In this document: in pieces, positions 22,740-32,653 of the stretch
Layout: each line of letters starts with the position of its first letter
Position numbering within the stretch: the stretch's first letter is position 1
Notes under the pieces: model-generated
Told to the model about the DNA's origin: nothing
The model's database searches: none
Seen by the model: the letters and a program-made list of their open reading frames with translations, nothing else
DNA from: Corynespora cassiicola
Lineage: Eukaryota; Ascomycota; Dothideomycetes; Pleosporales; Corynesporascaceae
DNA: 64,000 nucleotides
Direction: 5' to 3'
Assembly (NCBI GenBank): GCA_022059125.1
Contig: JAEUWY010000001.1
Location: 4,526,001 to 4,590,000 of the forward strand
Program-made: the position numbers and the translations under genes

Positions 22740-23001
22740 GATTGCGATGGGTGTCTTGGGGTGGGGTATGCGGGTGGGTGGGGTGCAATGGGTGGTCGGG
22801 GTTGAGGAAGAGAGAGAGGTGGTGACGAGTTGAAGTTGCGATGGTTCGATGCGAACGCTTTGTCCAATTAGCGACACGGCATTTGCCGGGGAGGCTCGGG
22901 CAGCTCGTCGAAGCAACTTCAGTGACGAACTCACCTCTTTCGCACACCCCCCGACCATCGCAGCAACACCAATTGAGCATCCACCTCCCCGATCGCACAC
23001 C
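22740..23001. promoter_or_regulatory. Bidirectional promoter of two respiratory genes
   Basis: Only 262 bp separate the start codons of COX12 (minus) and the MLRQ/B12D gene (plus), so the two nuclear respiratory genes must share upstream sequence. No specific factor site is claimed. Confidence 0.6.
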
Positions 23002-23616
23002 ATGTTCCGCTCCACCCGCGTCCTCGCCATGCAGCCCACCCGGGCGGCCTTCATGCGCCAGACCCCGCAGGCCTTCTTCAAGCAGACCGGCTTCAGGATG
23101 ACGCCCGTCCCTGTGAGTGTGACTGAGCGAGCTCGACCGGCCGCAGCCTGCTAACGTCCCCGCAGAAGGAGGAACACGGCGGTAAGCTGGTGCATGTGTG
23201 ACGACTGGGCCAGGCCAATTGACCTAATTTTTCGCAGCTCACACCATCTCGCAGCGCCTGCGCCAGCTCAAGAAGATTCCCGCTGAGTTGATACCCCTCG
23301 GTAAGTTGGCCATGTCACACCATCCGCCCCCCGTCGCGGTGGCAGCATCATCTGCATACCAGATTCGCGATCCCGGACCTCCCCCAAGAAGGGCAACTTT
23401 TTAGCTAACCACTATCGCGCACAGGTGTCGTCCTCGCGTAAGCCAGCTCCCCATTTCCCCAACAATTTCCCCGATTTCGCCCCAATTTCACAGGCCCTGG
23501 ACTAACGCGGCATGCCGCATCGCAGTGTCGCCGTCGGCGCCGCCATCTTCTCGCTCGGCAACAAGCTCGTCAAGGACAAGACGCTTCGCCTCAAGAGGCA
23601 GGCCGGTAACTCGTAG
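23002..23616 (+). CDS. MLRQ/B12D-family respiratory subunit
   Basis: A small single-span protein of the NADH-ubiquinone reductase MLRQ/B12D type, 97 aa. Five exons: 23002-23112, 23166-23181 (16 nt), 23238-23300, 23425-23437 (13 nt) and 23526-23616. All four introns (53, 56, 124 and 88 nt) have GT-AG ends and CTAAC/CTAAT-like branch points. The N-terminus is a mitochondrial targeting peptide (Arg-rich, no acidic residues). The family core is AELIPLGVVLAVAVGAAIF followed by the basic tail DKTLRLKRQ. The divergent neighbour COX12 supports a role in the respiratory chain. Family call is by motif; which complex it joins in this fungus is not shown. Confidence 0.85.
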
Positions 23617-24185
23617 ACGCCCTTTCTACTGCATTGATTGCATGGGTGTTGGGAACGGGGATGTAGAAGAAGGGAACTTGAGATTTTTTGGGGGGTCAAG
23701 GGAGGAAGCTGGTTGCTGGGCTGCGAAGCCAGAACTATGTACAAATCAGAGCGGAAGGTCCCCCCGTTGTCGTCCCGGGGGGACTCTGTTATCAGTATCA
23801 ATTCAAGCATCCGTTTCCTTTGTGCTGGGGCGTTGTCACGTCGATTTTTTGCTATGCTGGCTTTCGCTCGCTTTTGCGTGGTTCGACAGGCGAAGTAGAG
23901 AATCGATGAAGATCAGATATGTCTTTTTTCTCTTTTCCTTTTTGCCGAGCGCTCACGATGCTCTTCTACGCCTATCCTCCCTTGCTATCAAGATGCCGTC
24001 TCTTGTTGATTACGAGAACTCTCCAACATGGTGTCTAACTACGCTTACAATGTGTGGATATCTTTTACCGCACTTGATATGGTCTTCATATCAGAGCGAA
24101 TAGCCAAAACGCCAAACTCCATGTATGCCATATTCCCGTGACCTCCCAAGACCGAAATGAAGCAAACAAAATTCAAAACAAGAGG
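23617..24185. other. Convergent intergenic region, no gene
   Basis: This is the 3' flank between the MLRQ gene (plus) and the RRM gene (minus). No coding or RNA feature is supported. Confidence 0.45.
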
Positions 24186-24709
24186 TCAGACCGGCTTTGG
24201 TCCGGCCTCGTCCAGACCTTCGAGTCCTTGCATAGGATCCATAGGCCCGTCTTCTCGCTCAGCTGGCTTGCCTTCTGCCACCTGGCGGTCCTCCTCGGTA
24301 ACAGCATTTTCGGCCAGCCAGCCCTCCTACAGCACATGTTAGAAAACCCAGAATTCACTTTAGGCAACAGGAATTCAACGACACATACCTGCTCCCAGAC
24401 GGCCGTCTTGCTACCCAGACCTTCATTCTGCTGCTTCTGCGGCTTGGCGGCCGCGACTTTGATGACCTGGCCGTCAATCTCACTGCGGTCCATGTTGTCG
24501 ATGGCCTCGATGGCGTCTTCTGCACTCTCGAATTCGATGTAGCCGAAGCCCCGGTGCACCTCGTGCGAGTTTGGGTTCTCGGGCTTGGGCAGGTTGATCT
24601 CAACAATGTCGCCAAAGGGCATGAAGTAGTTCAAGAGATCGCTCTGGCGCACGCGGGGAGTCAGGCCGCCGACAAAGACAGTCGCCTTCAAACGCGAGGC
24701 GTCCGTCAT
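24186..24709 (-). CDS. RRM protein, cyclophilin-E (PPIE)-like RRM without PPIase domain
   Basis: A single RNA-recognition motif protein, 153 aa, two exons (24709-24389, 24326-24186), with a 62-nt intron. RNP2 is ATVFVGGL (residues 9-16) and RNP1 is HRGFGYIEF near residue 53. The RRM (VFVGGL, FGDIVEINLP, EDAIEAIDNMDRSEIDGQVIKV) is most like that of cyclophilin E, which joins spliceosomal complexes, but no cyclophilin domain follows: the second exon encodes an acidic 47-residue tail and a stop. The ATG at 24709 is chosen because the RRM begins a few residues later; the open frame upstream is not protein-like. Confidence 0.85.
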
Positions 24710-25115
24710 GATTTGTGAGAGTAGAAAAAAGGCGGTCGATTGTTTTCTGTATTTGCTAGGGCGTCGAGGGTGCCGGGCCGTGGTTAGCGGTATGGAATGG
24801 TAGGCCTGGGGGCGGGTCAAAAAAGGTCGAGTCACGTGCACGCGGCCCACAATGCATGCGCGCCAAGTCCGCGATGATGGCAGGAAGGACAGGTGGTAGA
24901 TCAAGTAGAGCTGCCTGAGACTCTCACTACAACCCAATAAGCTCCGACACACATACCCACGGCTCGGCCGCCTTCCACGTAGCTTTTCTCCCTTTTTACT
25001 CGAGGCCAATCCCCCATTACACTTTTTTTATCATAAACGTAGCCTCCCCCGCCCACCGTTTTGGTTTTGTTCGACCCTCTCCCAATTCCCCTCGCAGACG
25101 ACACCGCCGCTCGCC
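24710..25115. other. Divergent promoter of RRM gene and SEC31
   Basis: About 400 bp between the two start codons, with GC-rich and poly-T segments. No other gene is seen. Confidence 0.5.
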
Positions 25116-28100
25116 ATGGTCCGCCTGCGAGAGATACCCCGAACGGCGACCTTCGCCTGGTCGCCTGGCCCGACGCAGCCATTGATTGCTACTGGAACCA
25201 AGGCTGGCGCTGTCGATGCGGACTTCTCGAATGATACCACGTTGGAGCTCTGGGAGCTCAATTTGGACTCGGCCGACCAGGGCGTCGAGCTGCAGCCCGT
25301 TGCGTCTGTCAATGTGGACTCGAGGTACTGCCACAAAAAAAGATGCACCAAGTGCGACTAGTTGACGCTCTCGTAGGTTCAACGATATTGCATGGAGCCA
25401 GCCGAGCGAGCCATATCCCAAGGGAATAATAGCGGGCGCATTAGACAGCGGCGCATTGGTGCTGTGGGATGCTGAGAAGCTGCAGGCAGGCGCAAGGTCA
25501 GGACCCCAGGACCGGGCTCCCCCTCATAGCAGAGGTACTGAACGCATAATAGCGACGCCCAGATCGAGCAGATCGACAAGCACACGGGCCCCGTGCAGGC
25601 CATCCAGTTCAATCCTTTCCGACCACACATCCTTGCCTCGGCCGGTGCCAAGGGCGAACTGTACATTCACGACCTGAGCGACCAGTCCAAGTCGTTCCGC
25701 CTGGGCAAGGCCGGCGCGAACCCAGACGAATACACCACGCTGGACTGGAACAAGAAGGTCTCCCATATTCTCGCCACGGGCAGCAGCGGAGGTTTCGTTA
25801 CTGTGTGGGATGTCAAGGGAAAGAAGGAAAACCTCACTTTGAACAATTTTGGAAGGAAGACGGTCAGCGCTGTCTCTTGGGACCCCGATACCCCGACCAG
25901 GCTCATTACTGCCATTCCTACCGACCAGAGCCCGCTCGTCTTGGTGTGGGACCTCCGCAACTCCAATGCCCCCGAGAAGACTCTCCAGGCCCACGAGCAG
26001 GGTGTGCTCTCCCTGTCGTGGTGCGCCCAGGACAGCGACCTTTTGCTCTCGTGCGGCAAGGATAACCGCACTATCGCGTGGAACCCCCATACCGGAGAGT
26101 TCCTGGGCGAATTCCCCGTCGTGACCAACTGGACGTTCCAGACCAGGTTCAACCCGTCGAACCCGAACTTGCTGGCCACTGCTTCGTTCGATGGCAAGAT
26201 TGCTGTGCAGACGCTGCAGAACACTGGGGCTGCGGCGGATCAGTCGAAGGCTACCGCCCAGCACTTGGATGGCGAGGACTTCTTCTCCAAGACACATGTT
26301 GAGCCCCAGGGCGCATCTTTCACACTCAAGTCTCCCCCCAAGTGGTTGAAACGACGAGCGGGTGTGTCCTTTGGCTTTGGCGGCAAGTTGGTGCGGTTTG
26401 GATTTGCGGATAACAAATCCAAGATTAGCATTTCCACCTTTGCTGTGGATTCGGAAATTGGTGCTGCCAGCGAAGAATTCAACAAGGCATTGGAGAAAGG
26501 CGATCTCACTGAGATCTTCGAGTCGAAGATTGAAAAGGCTAGCACGGATGAGGAGAAGGCGGACTGGACCGTCATCCAGACGCTGACGTCGGAGAACCCT
26601 CGCACCAAGCTCGTCGAGTACCTCGGATTTGCGGACACCAAGGAAGACGAGAACGAGGAGCCCGCTGAAGAGACAGATGCTGCCGAGACGAACGGTGAGG
26701 ATGAGGGCGCCTCATTCTTCGATCAATCGACGGATAGCGGGAACTTCCTCTCGGATTTGGCTGCGTCCAAGGGCGCGAAGACAAACAACCCCTTCCAGGT
26801 GTACACCGGTTCCGAATCGGAGGCTGACAAGAAGATTTCTCGTGCCCTCATGCTCGGACAGTTTGACACGGCGCTAGATGTCTGTCTCAAGGAGAACAGG
26901 CTGTCTGATGCTTTTATGATCGCCATCTGCGGTGGTGACAAGTGCATTGCCAAGGCCCAAGCCGCGTACTTTAAGAAGCAGTCAGATGGCCCCAACTACC
27001 TCCGTCTGCTGGCTTCAATTGTCGGCAAGAACCTGTGGGATGTCGTTTACAATGCCGATCTCAAGGACTGGAAGGAAGTCATGGCGACTATTTGTACATT
27101 TGCCGACTCGTCAGAGTTCCCCGATCTCTGTGAGGCGCTCGGTGACCGGTTGGAAGAGGCTATTTCTGAGGAAAACTCATCCTTCCGCAAGGACGCGTCT
27201 TTCTGCTACTTGGCCGGCTCCAAATTGGAGAAGGTCGTGGTCAATTGGGCGCAGGAGCTCAAGGAGAGCGAGGAGGCCAAGGTCGAGGAGTCGACTGGCG
27301 ACAACAGCTTCTCGATCCACGCCCGTTCTTTGCAAGACTTCATCGAGAAGGTCACTGTTTTCCGCCAAGTCACTGGATTCAAGGATGCTGAGCAGTCTAA
27401 GGAGGAGGACTGGAAGCTTGGTCCGTTGTACGCCAAGTATGTCGAATATGCCGACATTGCTTCTGCTCACGGCCAGCTGTCTATTGCTGAGAAGTACCTC
27501 AACCTGCTTCCGGAGAAGTACCCTGCCGCCGACGTGGCGAGGGATCGCATTCAGCGAGCGACGAGGAAAGCCGCTCCTCAGCCAGCGGCGACGCAGAAGC
27601 AGCAACCCCAGCAGCAGCGGGGACAGCGTGTTGTACCCACATACCAACCCGTCCAGCCTGTCCAGCCCGCACAAACTATGCCTGCGCCTGCACAGCAGAC
27701 CAGCTCTCCTTATGCTCCAGTCAACCCGCTGTCGGCTCAGGCCCAGGCTCAGATACCCTCTTACCCGGCCGCGACTGGCCGGAACGCGTACACCCCCGCT
27801 GGAGTTTCGCCCTACGCGCCTGCGCAGCCCTCTATTCCCCAGCCTGGAGGCTTTGGCGGCTACGCACCTCCCCAGGCGAACCCGCTTGCTCCTCCACCGC
27901 GCAACTTCTCGAACTCGCCTTCACTGCCTCCAGCAGCTACCCAGAGGAGCATTCCCAACTGGAACGACACCCCAGACTTTGGTCCCCCCAAGCCCGCTTC
28001 TCGCCGCGGTACTCCTTCTGCAAGTGTCAGCTCTCCCTTTGTCAACCAGCCAGGTATTGCCCCACCTCCTCAAGGCGGCATGTCACCGTCGTATCCCACA

Positions 28101-29078
28101 TCGAGGCCGACTCCCCCGCCACCGCCAAAGGGACCTCCTCAGGGACCTCCACGGATCTCTTCGCCTCCCACGGCACAGCAGACGTCCACGCCTGTCAACC
28201 CATACGCCCCGCCGCAACCTTCAAACGCGTACACCCCCCCGCAAGCCTCTGGATTCGCCCCACCTCAGCCTCAGATTCCCCGGGGAGCTTCACCCTACCA
28301 GCCACCGCCCTCAGGAGCAGCTCCGTCTAACCGGTACGCCCCTGCCCCGGGAAGTCAGCCATCCGCGCCCCAGACGAGTATGCCTCCCCCAAGGCAGGTT
28401 GCTCCCCCACCGCCGAACCCGTACGCCCCTACGCCGCCTCCTCAAGCAATGCCACAGGCTGCGGCACCTCCGCCTCGGGGACCACCGCAGGGCCCCCCTC
28501 AAGGCCCACCGCGTGCTGGCCCGCCACCCGGAGGACCGCCCGGGGGACCTATCCTGAGCAGTGGACCGCCCTCCCGCCCTGGAACGGCACAGTCGCAGAA
28601 GGCAGCCGCAGCGGCCAAGTACCGTGAGTATTGTAAATGTGCGTTTGAATGATCGATATACTGACAGTTTCATAGCCCCGGGTGACCGCTCGCACATTCC
28701 CGACGAGGCGCGCCCCATCTACGAGATCCTCAATGCCGACATGCAGCGCGTCAAGGCCAAGGCTCCGTCTAACTACAAGACACACGTTGTCGACACGGAG
28801 AAGCGGCTCAACATCTTGTTTGACCACCTCAACAATGAGGACTTGCTCAAGCCCGACACGATCCAGGACATGAATGCGCTGGCGCAGCACATTCAGGCCA
28901 GGGAATACGACCAGGCCATTGCCATTTTCTCCGACTTGATGAAGAACAAGAATGATGAGGGAAGCAACTGGATGGTGAGTTTTTTCTTTATTCATTCCCT
29001 GCTGTTGTGGATCAAAGCTAACAAGTACGATAGGTTGGCGTCAAGAGGTTGATTCAGTTTTCCAAGGGTACGCCTTAG
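25116..29078 (+). CDS. SEC31: COPII coat outer subunit Sec31
   Basis: The WD40 and alpha-solenoid protein that, with Sec13, builds the outer cage of COPII vesicles leaving the ER; 1247 aa. Exons: 25116-25324, 25377-25496, 25553-28623, 28676-28974 and 29034-29078. N-terminal WD repeats (about residues 1-320) include GTGSSGG-like and [21 protein letters not shown] and [13 protein letters not shown] blades. An acidic linker and the helical solenoid follow (about 360-760, [24 protein letters not shown]). A long Pro/Gln-rich disordered region (about 770-1080) carries many PPP runs, the part that in yeast activates Sar1-Sec23. A helical C-terminal domain ([15 protein letters not shown]) ends at [12 protein letters not shown]. 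The introns are 52, 56, 52 and 59 nt. Assignment is firm. Confidence 0.96.
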
Positions 29079-29716
29079 ATGGGGGAGTGAATGAGTGAGT
29101 GAGGTGTTGGTATGCATACACTGGCATGTATTCGTCCAATGAATGCGTGGTTTGGAAGAAGAAGACGGTGATGATGTGACAAGAAAGGGGTGCATGGTGT
29201 GTTGGAGCACACGTTTTGATGCCAGCGTAGAATACATCTGGGACGTCATGAATTGAAAATAGCGAGATGGCTTTTTTTGCGATGTTTGGAGGTTTGCGTT
29301 GTGAGAAAGTGAGTGAATAAGGCGTGGTGTGGGTGATGTGTGTGATGTATACCTAGGTACCTAGTGCGAGGCATTGGGGGCACATAGAAAGCGGGGCAGA
29401 GTACAACCAGGCTTGTGACAAACGAAATGACACGCATACATAACGGGCAAGCGATGATTGATGTACATATTCTTATAACCGTATCCCAATACCTCCCACC
29501 CTATACTATAGCGTTCCAATCATTTCAAGTCGTGCAGTCATGTGTTATTATCCATCCCGGACATTGCCGTTCCAGATAGCTAAGTACCTTTCCAATCAAA
29601 AACCCGAATTCGAATCCAAACAACGCCCTCTTAGAGACTACTGAAAAATTTCCGATTTGGTAAAATCCTCCTCTTCCTCTGCTTTTTTTTTCGCACAGTC
29701 TGCCATGTACCACAAT
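29079..29716. other. Convergent intergenic region, no gene
   Basis: 3' flanks of SEC31 and of the minus-strand gene ending at 29717. It contains a short palindromic run TACCTAGGTACCTAG near 29350. No coding feature is supported. Confidence 0.45.
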
Positions 29717-32653
29717 CTATTCAAAATCCGCCCACTCAGCATCCAACTTCCTCAACTCCCTCCTCCCCGTCTCCCACTCCCTACTCTGCCTCTCCGCCCC
29801 CGCCATCCACTCCACCACCTCCCTCCTCTCCCTCGCAAGCTCAATCTCCTTCCCCTTCCTCTCGACCGCCTTGCGCGACAAATATTTGAAGTCGTCATAC
29901 TCTAGCGCCTTGGCCCAGACCTTGCGCATGCGGGGGCTCCAGAGACAGCACGAGGACCCCGCATCCGGGTCCTCGCCGGGGACGAGCTGGATTGCGCGAT
30001 TGAACATGTTTGGAATGTTGGAGGAGGGGTGTGTGGATTTGGACTTGAGGATGGGCCAGACGAGGTCGTCGTAGCACTCCTGGCAGACAGTGAGGTGGGG
30101 GAGTTGGGGAATGAAGTGCCAGGGCTTGCGGAAGGCGGGGGTGCCCTTGTTGCATTCCTGCTTGAAGGCGTTTTCGCGCGCAAGCTGGATGAAGCGGGCC
30201 ATGTCTGGGTGGAGGGAGCGCGTCTGCGCGTCCGTGTCGAGCTCGACGAGGAGATCAAGGTATTTGGGGAAGCGACGGGATGAGGTACGCAGGCTGCACT
30301 TGTGCCGATTGGGGGCGCCCAGGGCGTTTGTGCTAGGCAGTGGGGTGAAGTAGCCGCGCACCGTGGGGAACAGGGCTTCGATCATCTTGAGGTCGCGCGG
30401 GCATACGGCGAAGTTGGAGATGTGTAGGCCGTCGCGCAGGTCAGGGATGCCGTACCACATGCAGACGTCGGTGCTGATCTCGCGATCCATAGGGCATGGA
30501 CGCTCGGTTTCGAGAATGTCGGCCATGGCGTAGATCAGCTCAAAGCCCTTTCGCCGCTGTCTGAGGGTCATGAGCCAGGCGAGACGCAACCAAGGACTGC
30601 TAAAATCGCAGATGCGCTGTTGACGATCTTGACGTCGCTCGTACCGACGAGTTTGAGAAAAGTATACTGAAAATGGAGTATCCTCAAATACGCCTTCGAA
30701 GCAGCTGGGACAAATGTCAAAATTAGCACGGTTTTCTAGCATGTACCAATCATCGTATTTGTCCGACGGCTCACTTCGAGGGCAAGATGGCAGCGGCTTA
30801 TCCATGCTCAGAGGTATAGGCCCAGTCCTGCGTTCTGTTCGCCGTCCGTCGTGGCTGGACTGTGAGCGGATGCTGTTGGACCTCACTCGAGCCAAGCGGG
30901 GTATCTCCTCAGGGTTGGTCGAATGACGAGTGTTGGCTGAAGGGCGTGATCCCGCCGGTCGTTCACGGGGCGAACCTGGGGCCGGCGATGAAGTGAGCTT
31001 CGGGGAGTCTAGCAAGGGTTGCCTTGGCGATGCAGCGACAGGTGTACTGGAGTGGTCAAACTGGTATTTCTCTTCCGGTGGCATATAGACATCTCTAGGC
31101 CTATCATCTACGGGATACGGCAGTGGATTGTCGGCTCTAAGAGGCGGTCTAGCGGGTGATGGGCTCTGTACATCAATTCTAGGGTTAGGCGCTGGCAAAG
31201 AATCATGTCGATTCAACCTTGATGGCGGCCTTGGTCTATCAGCTGAGACAGGTGGATACGTCGAGTGCCAGTCTGTTTCAGTCACGGGTACTCGTGGAAC
31301 TGATGTGGGAGTAAATGTGGCTGAGGAAGGCAGGGGAGACGGGGGTCTGATTCCTGACCTAGAGGGTGGCCGGGATGTAGTCGGTGAGTCCACCGGGCGC
31401 CGTGGTGGTAGTTTAGGCGAACGCGGAGGAACTTGGGGTGGCTCATGATAACGAGGTGAGCTCGTTCGAGGCGAGGGCCTCGAGTCCCTCATTCCCGGGT
31501 CCACTGGCGGAGGCCTAGCTTTCCTGCGACCACCATCCTCCAATGAAGACGACGAGGAACGTGGGGACTGATAAGGAGGAGAAGAGTGCTTGGACGAGCT
31601 GGAGCTCCCGCTGTATGTGGCACGTGAGTTCGACGCCGCCGCATCCTGCCTCTTTTTATCTGGTCTCGGCTGAGACTCATGGAGGCTTGTGCGGAGATCT
31701 TCCTTTTGGAGATCACTCTTGACGAAGCTGTATCGTGCGGGCTTCCTCTCGGTCCGCAGGTGTGTAGTGCCCTCCGACTCGGGGTCGGAATCGTCAAAGA
31801 CGTCGTTTCTGTGCGCCCTTGGCGACTGTGCCTGCGACTGGGTGAATGAATCGTAGCGGCTATGGATGGGTATGGCTTTTGTATGGGTTGCATTTTGGTC
31901 TCGACTCGGGACGGACCTGGGAACGCTAGAGGCCGAGGCATGGGTAGCCTCTGGCGAGAGAGAGTACTCGTCGGGCGAAGGCAGGAGCGACTCCTTCTGC
32001 GGCTTGGTGTATGCGTAGGGGGTCGAGGTGCGTTCGGTAAAGACCGGGGGGTCGGCCATGTCAGTCTTGAGATGGGCCATGTTGCCCCGCTCGGCCACGC
32101 TCTTGCGGCGGTGATCGCGCCTTGGGGTTGACGCTGGCGGCTCGACGCCATCTGCACCGGGATCAGAGACGAGGACGAATCGCCGGTCATCGTTGTCGTA
32201 GGGGATATGGGGCTGCTCGATTTCCTCGATGATGGGGTACTGATCGACGCTGCCCCGCGATTTCACCTCACCGCCGCGCCCATGATCCGCATCCGACCCC
32301 GCTAGCGAGGGGAATTCTTTGCCCAGCGATGACACCTCGTCCTCGACGCTGGGCGGAGGCGGCCATCGCTTGCTCTGTGTGTGCCGGGTGTTGGGGCGGT
32401 ATGCGGACGTGGGTGGGTATCGCGAGGACGGGCGGGGAGGGACAGGCGAGTCGGAGTAGCGGGGCTCGAAGGAGGTGTAGGACGACGACGAGGGCGACGA
32501 GGAATAGGGATTTGTGCGGTCTCTCATGGCTGGGGTGTGGTCGTCGGGCCTGGGATCATGGCGGAGGGGTCTCGAGTACTGGTCGGAGTAATGGGAATCA
32601 TAGCGCGGGCGCGGTTGCGGGTGGTAGCGGTCGTGGTGGGAGAAGGAAGCCAT
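29717..32653 (-). CDS. Conserved-looking disordered protein with Cys-rich C-terminal domain (978 aa)
   Basis: A single uninterrupted frame of 979 codons starting at MASFSHHDRYHP. Residues 1 to about 620 are disordered, rich in Ser, Pro, Arg, Asp and Tyr, with many short SPR/PPS motifs. From about 640 the sequence becomes ordered: FDICPSCFEGVFEDTPFSVYFSQ, then SPWLRLAWLMTLRQRRKGFELIYAMADIL, CMWYGIPDLRDGLHISNFAVCPRDLKMIEALFP, and TVCQECYDDLVWPIL. The CPSC, CPRD and CQEC cysteines could bind zinc. The end is a charged helix. I infer a fungal-specific protein; SR-related nuclear proteins have such composition, but no function is shown. Confidence 0.8.
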   Translation of the reverse strand: MASFSHHDRYHPQPRPRYDSHYSDQYSRPLRHDPRPDDHTPAMRDRTNPYSSSPSSSSYTSFEPRYSDSPVPPRPSSRYPPTSAYRPNTRHTQSKRWPPPPSVEDEVSSLGKEFPSLAGSDADHGRGGEVKSRGSVDQYPIIEEIEQPHIPYDNDDRRFVLVSDPGADGVEPPASTPRRDHRRKSVAERGNMAHLKTDMADPPVFTERTSTPYAYTKPQKESLLPSPDEYSLSPEATHASASSVPRSVPSRDQNATHTKAIPIHSRYDSFTQSQAQSPRAHRNDVFDDSDPESEGTTHLRTERKPARYSFVKSDLQKEDLRTSLHESQPRPDKKRQDAAASNSRATYSGSSSSSKHSSPPYQSPRSSSSSLEDGGRRKARPPPVDPGMRDSRPSPRTSSPRYHEPPQVPPRSPKLPPRRPVDSPTTSRPPSRSGIRPPSPLPSSATFTPTSVPRVPVTETDWHSTYPPVSADRPRPPSRLNRHDSLPAPNPRIDVQSPSPARPPLRADNPLPYPVDDRPRDVYMPPEEKYQFDHSSTPVAASPRQPLLDSPKLTSSPAPGSPRERPAGSRPSANTRHSTNPEEIPRLARVRSNSIRSQSSHDGRRTERRTGPIPLSMDKPLPSCPRSEPSDKYDDWYMLENRANFDICPSCFEGVFEDTPFSVYFSQTRRYERRQDRQQRICDFSSPWLRLAWLMTLRQRRKGFELIYAMADILETERPCPMDREISTDVCMWYGIPDLRDGLHISNFAVCPRDLKMIEALFPTVRGYFTPLPSTNALGAPNRHKCSLRTSSRRFPKYLDLLVELDTDAQTRSLHPDMARFIQLARENAFKQECNKGTPAFRKPWHFIPQLPHLTVCQECYDDLVWPILKSKSTHPSSNIPNMFNRAIQLVPGEDPDAGSSCCLWSPRMRKVWAKALEYDDFKYLSRKAVERKGKEIELARERREVVEWMAGAERQSREWETGRRELRKLDAEWADFE

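Noticed and set aside
24389..25009. N-terminal extension of the RRM protein up to 25009
   Set aside because: The extra sequence is not protein-like, the RRM starts right after the ATG at 24709, and the segment serves as promoter/5' UTR toward SEC31.
26932..28557. 541-codon open frame inside SEC31 in another frame
   Set aside because: It is a Pro/Arg/Ser-rich shadow of the Pro-rich SEC31 sequence; the SEC31 frame carries clear WD40 and solenoid homology.
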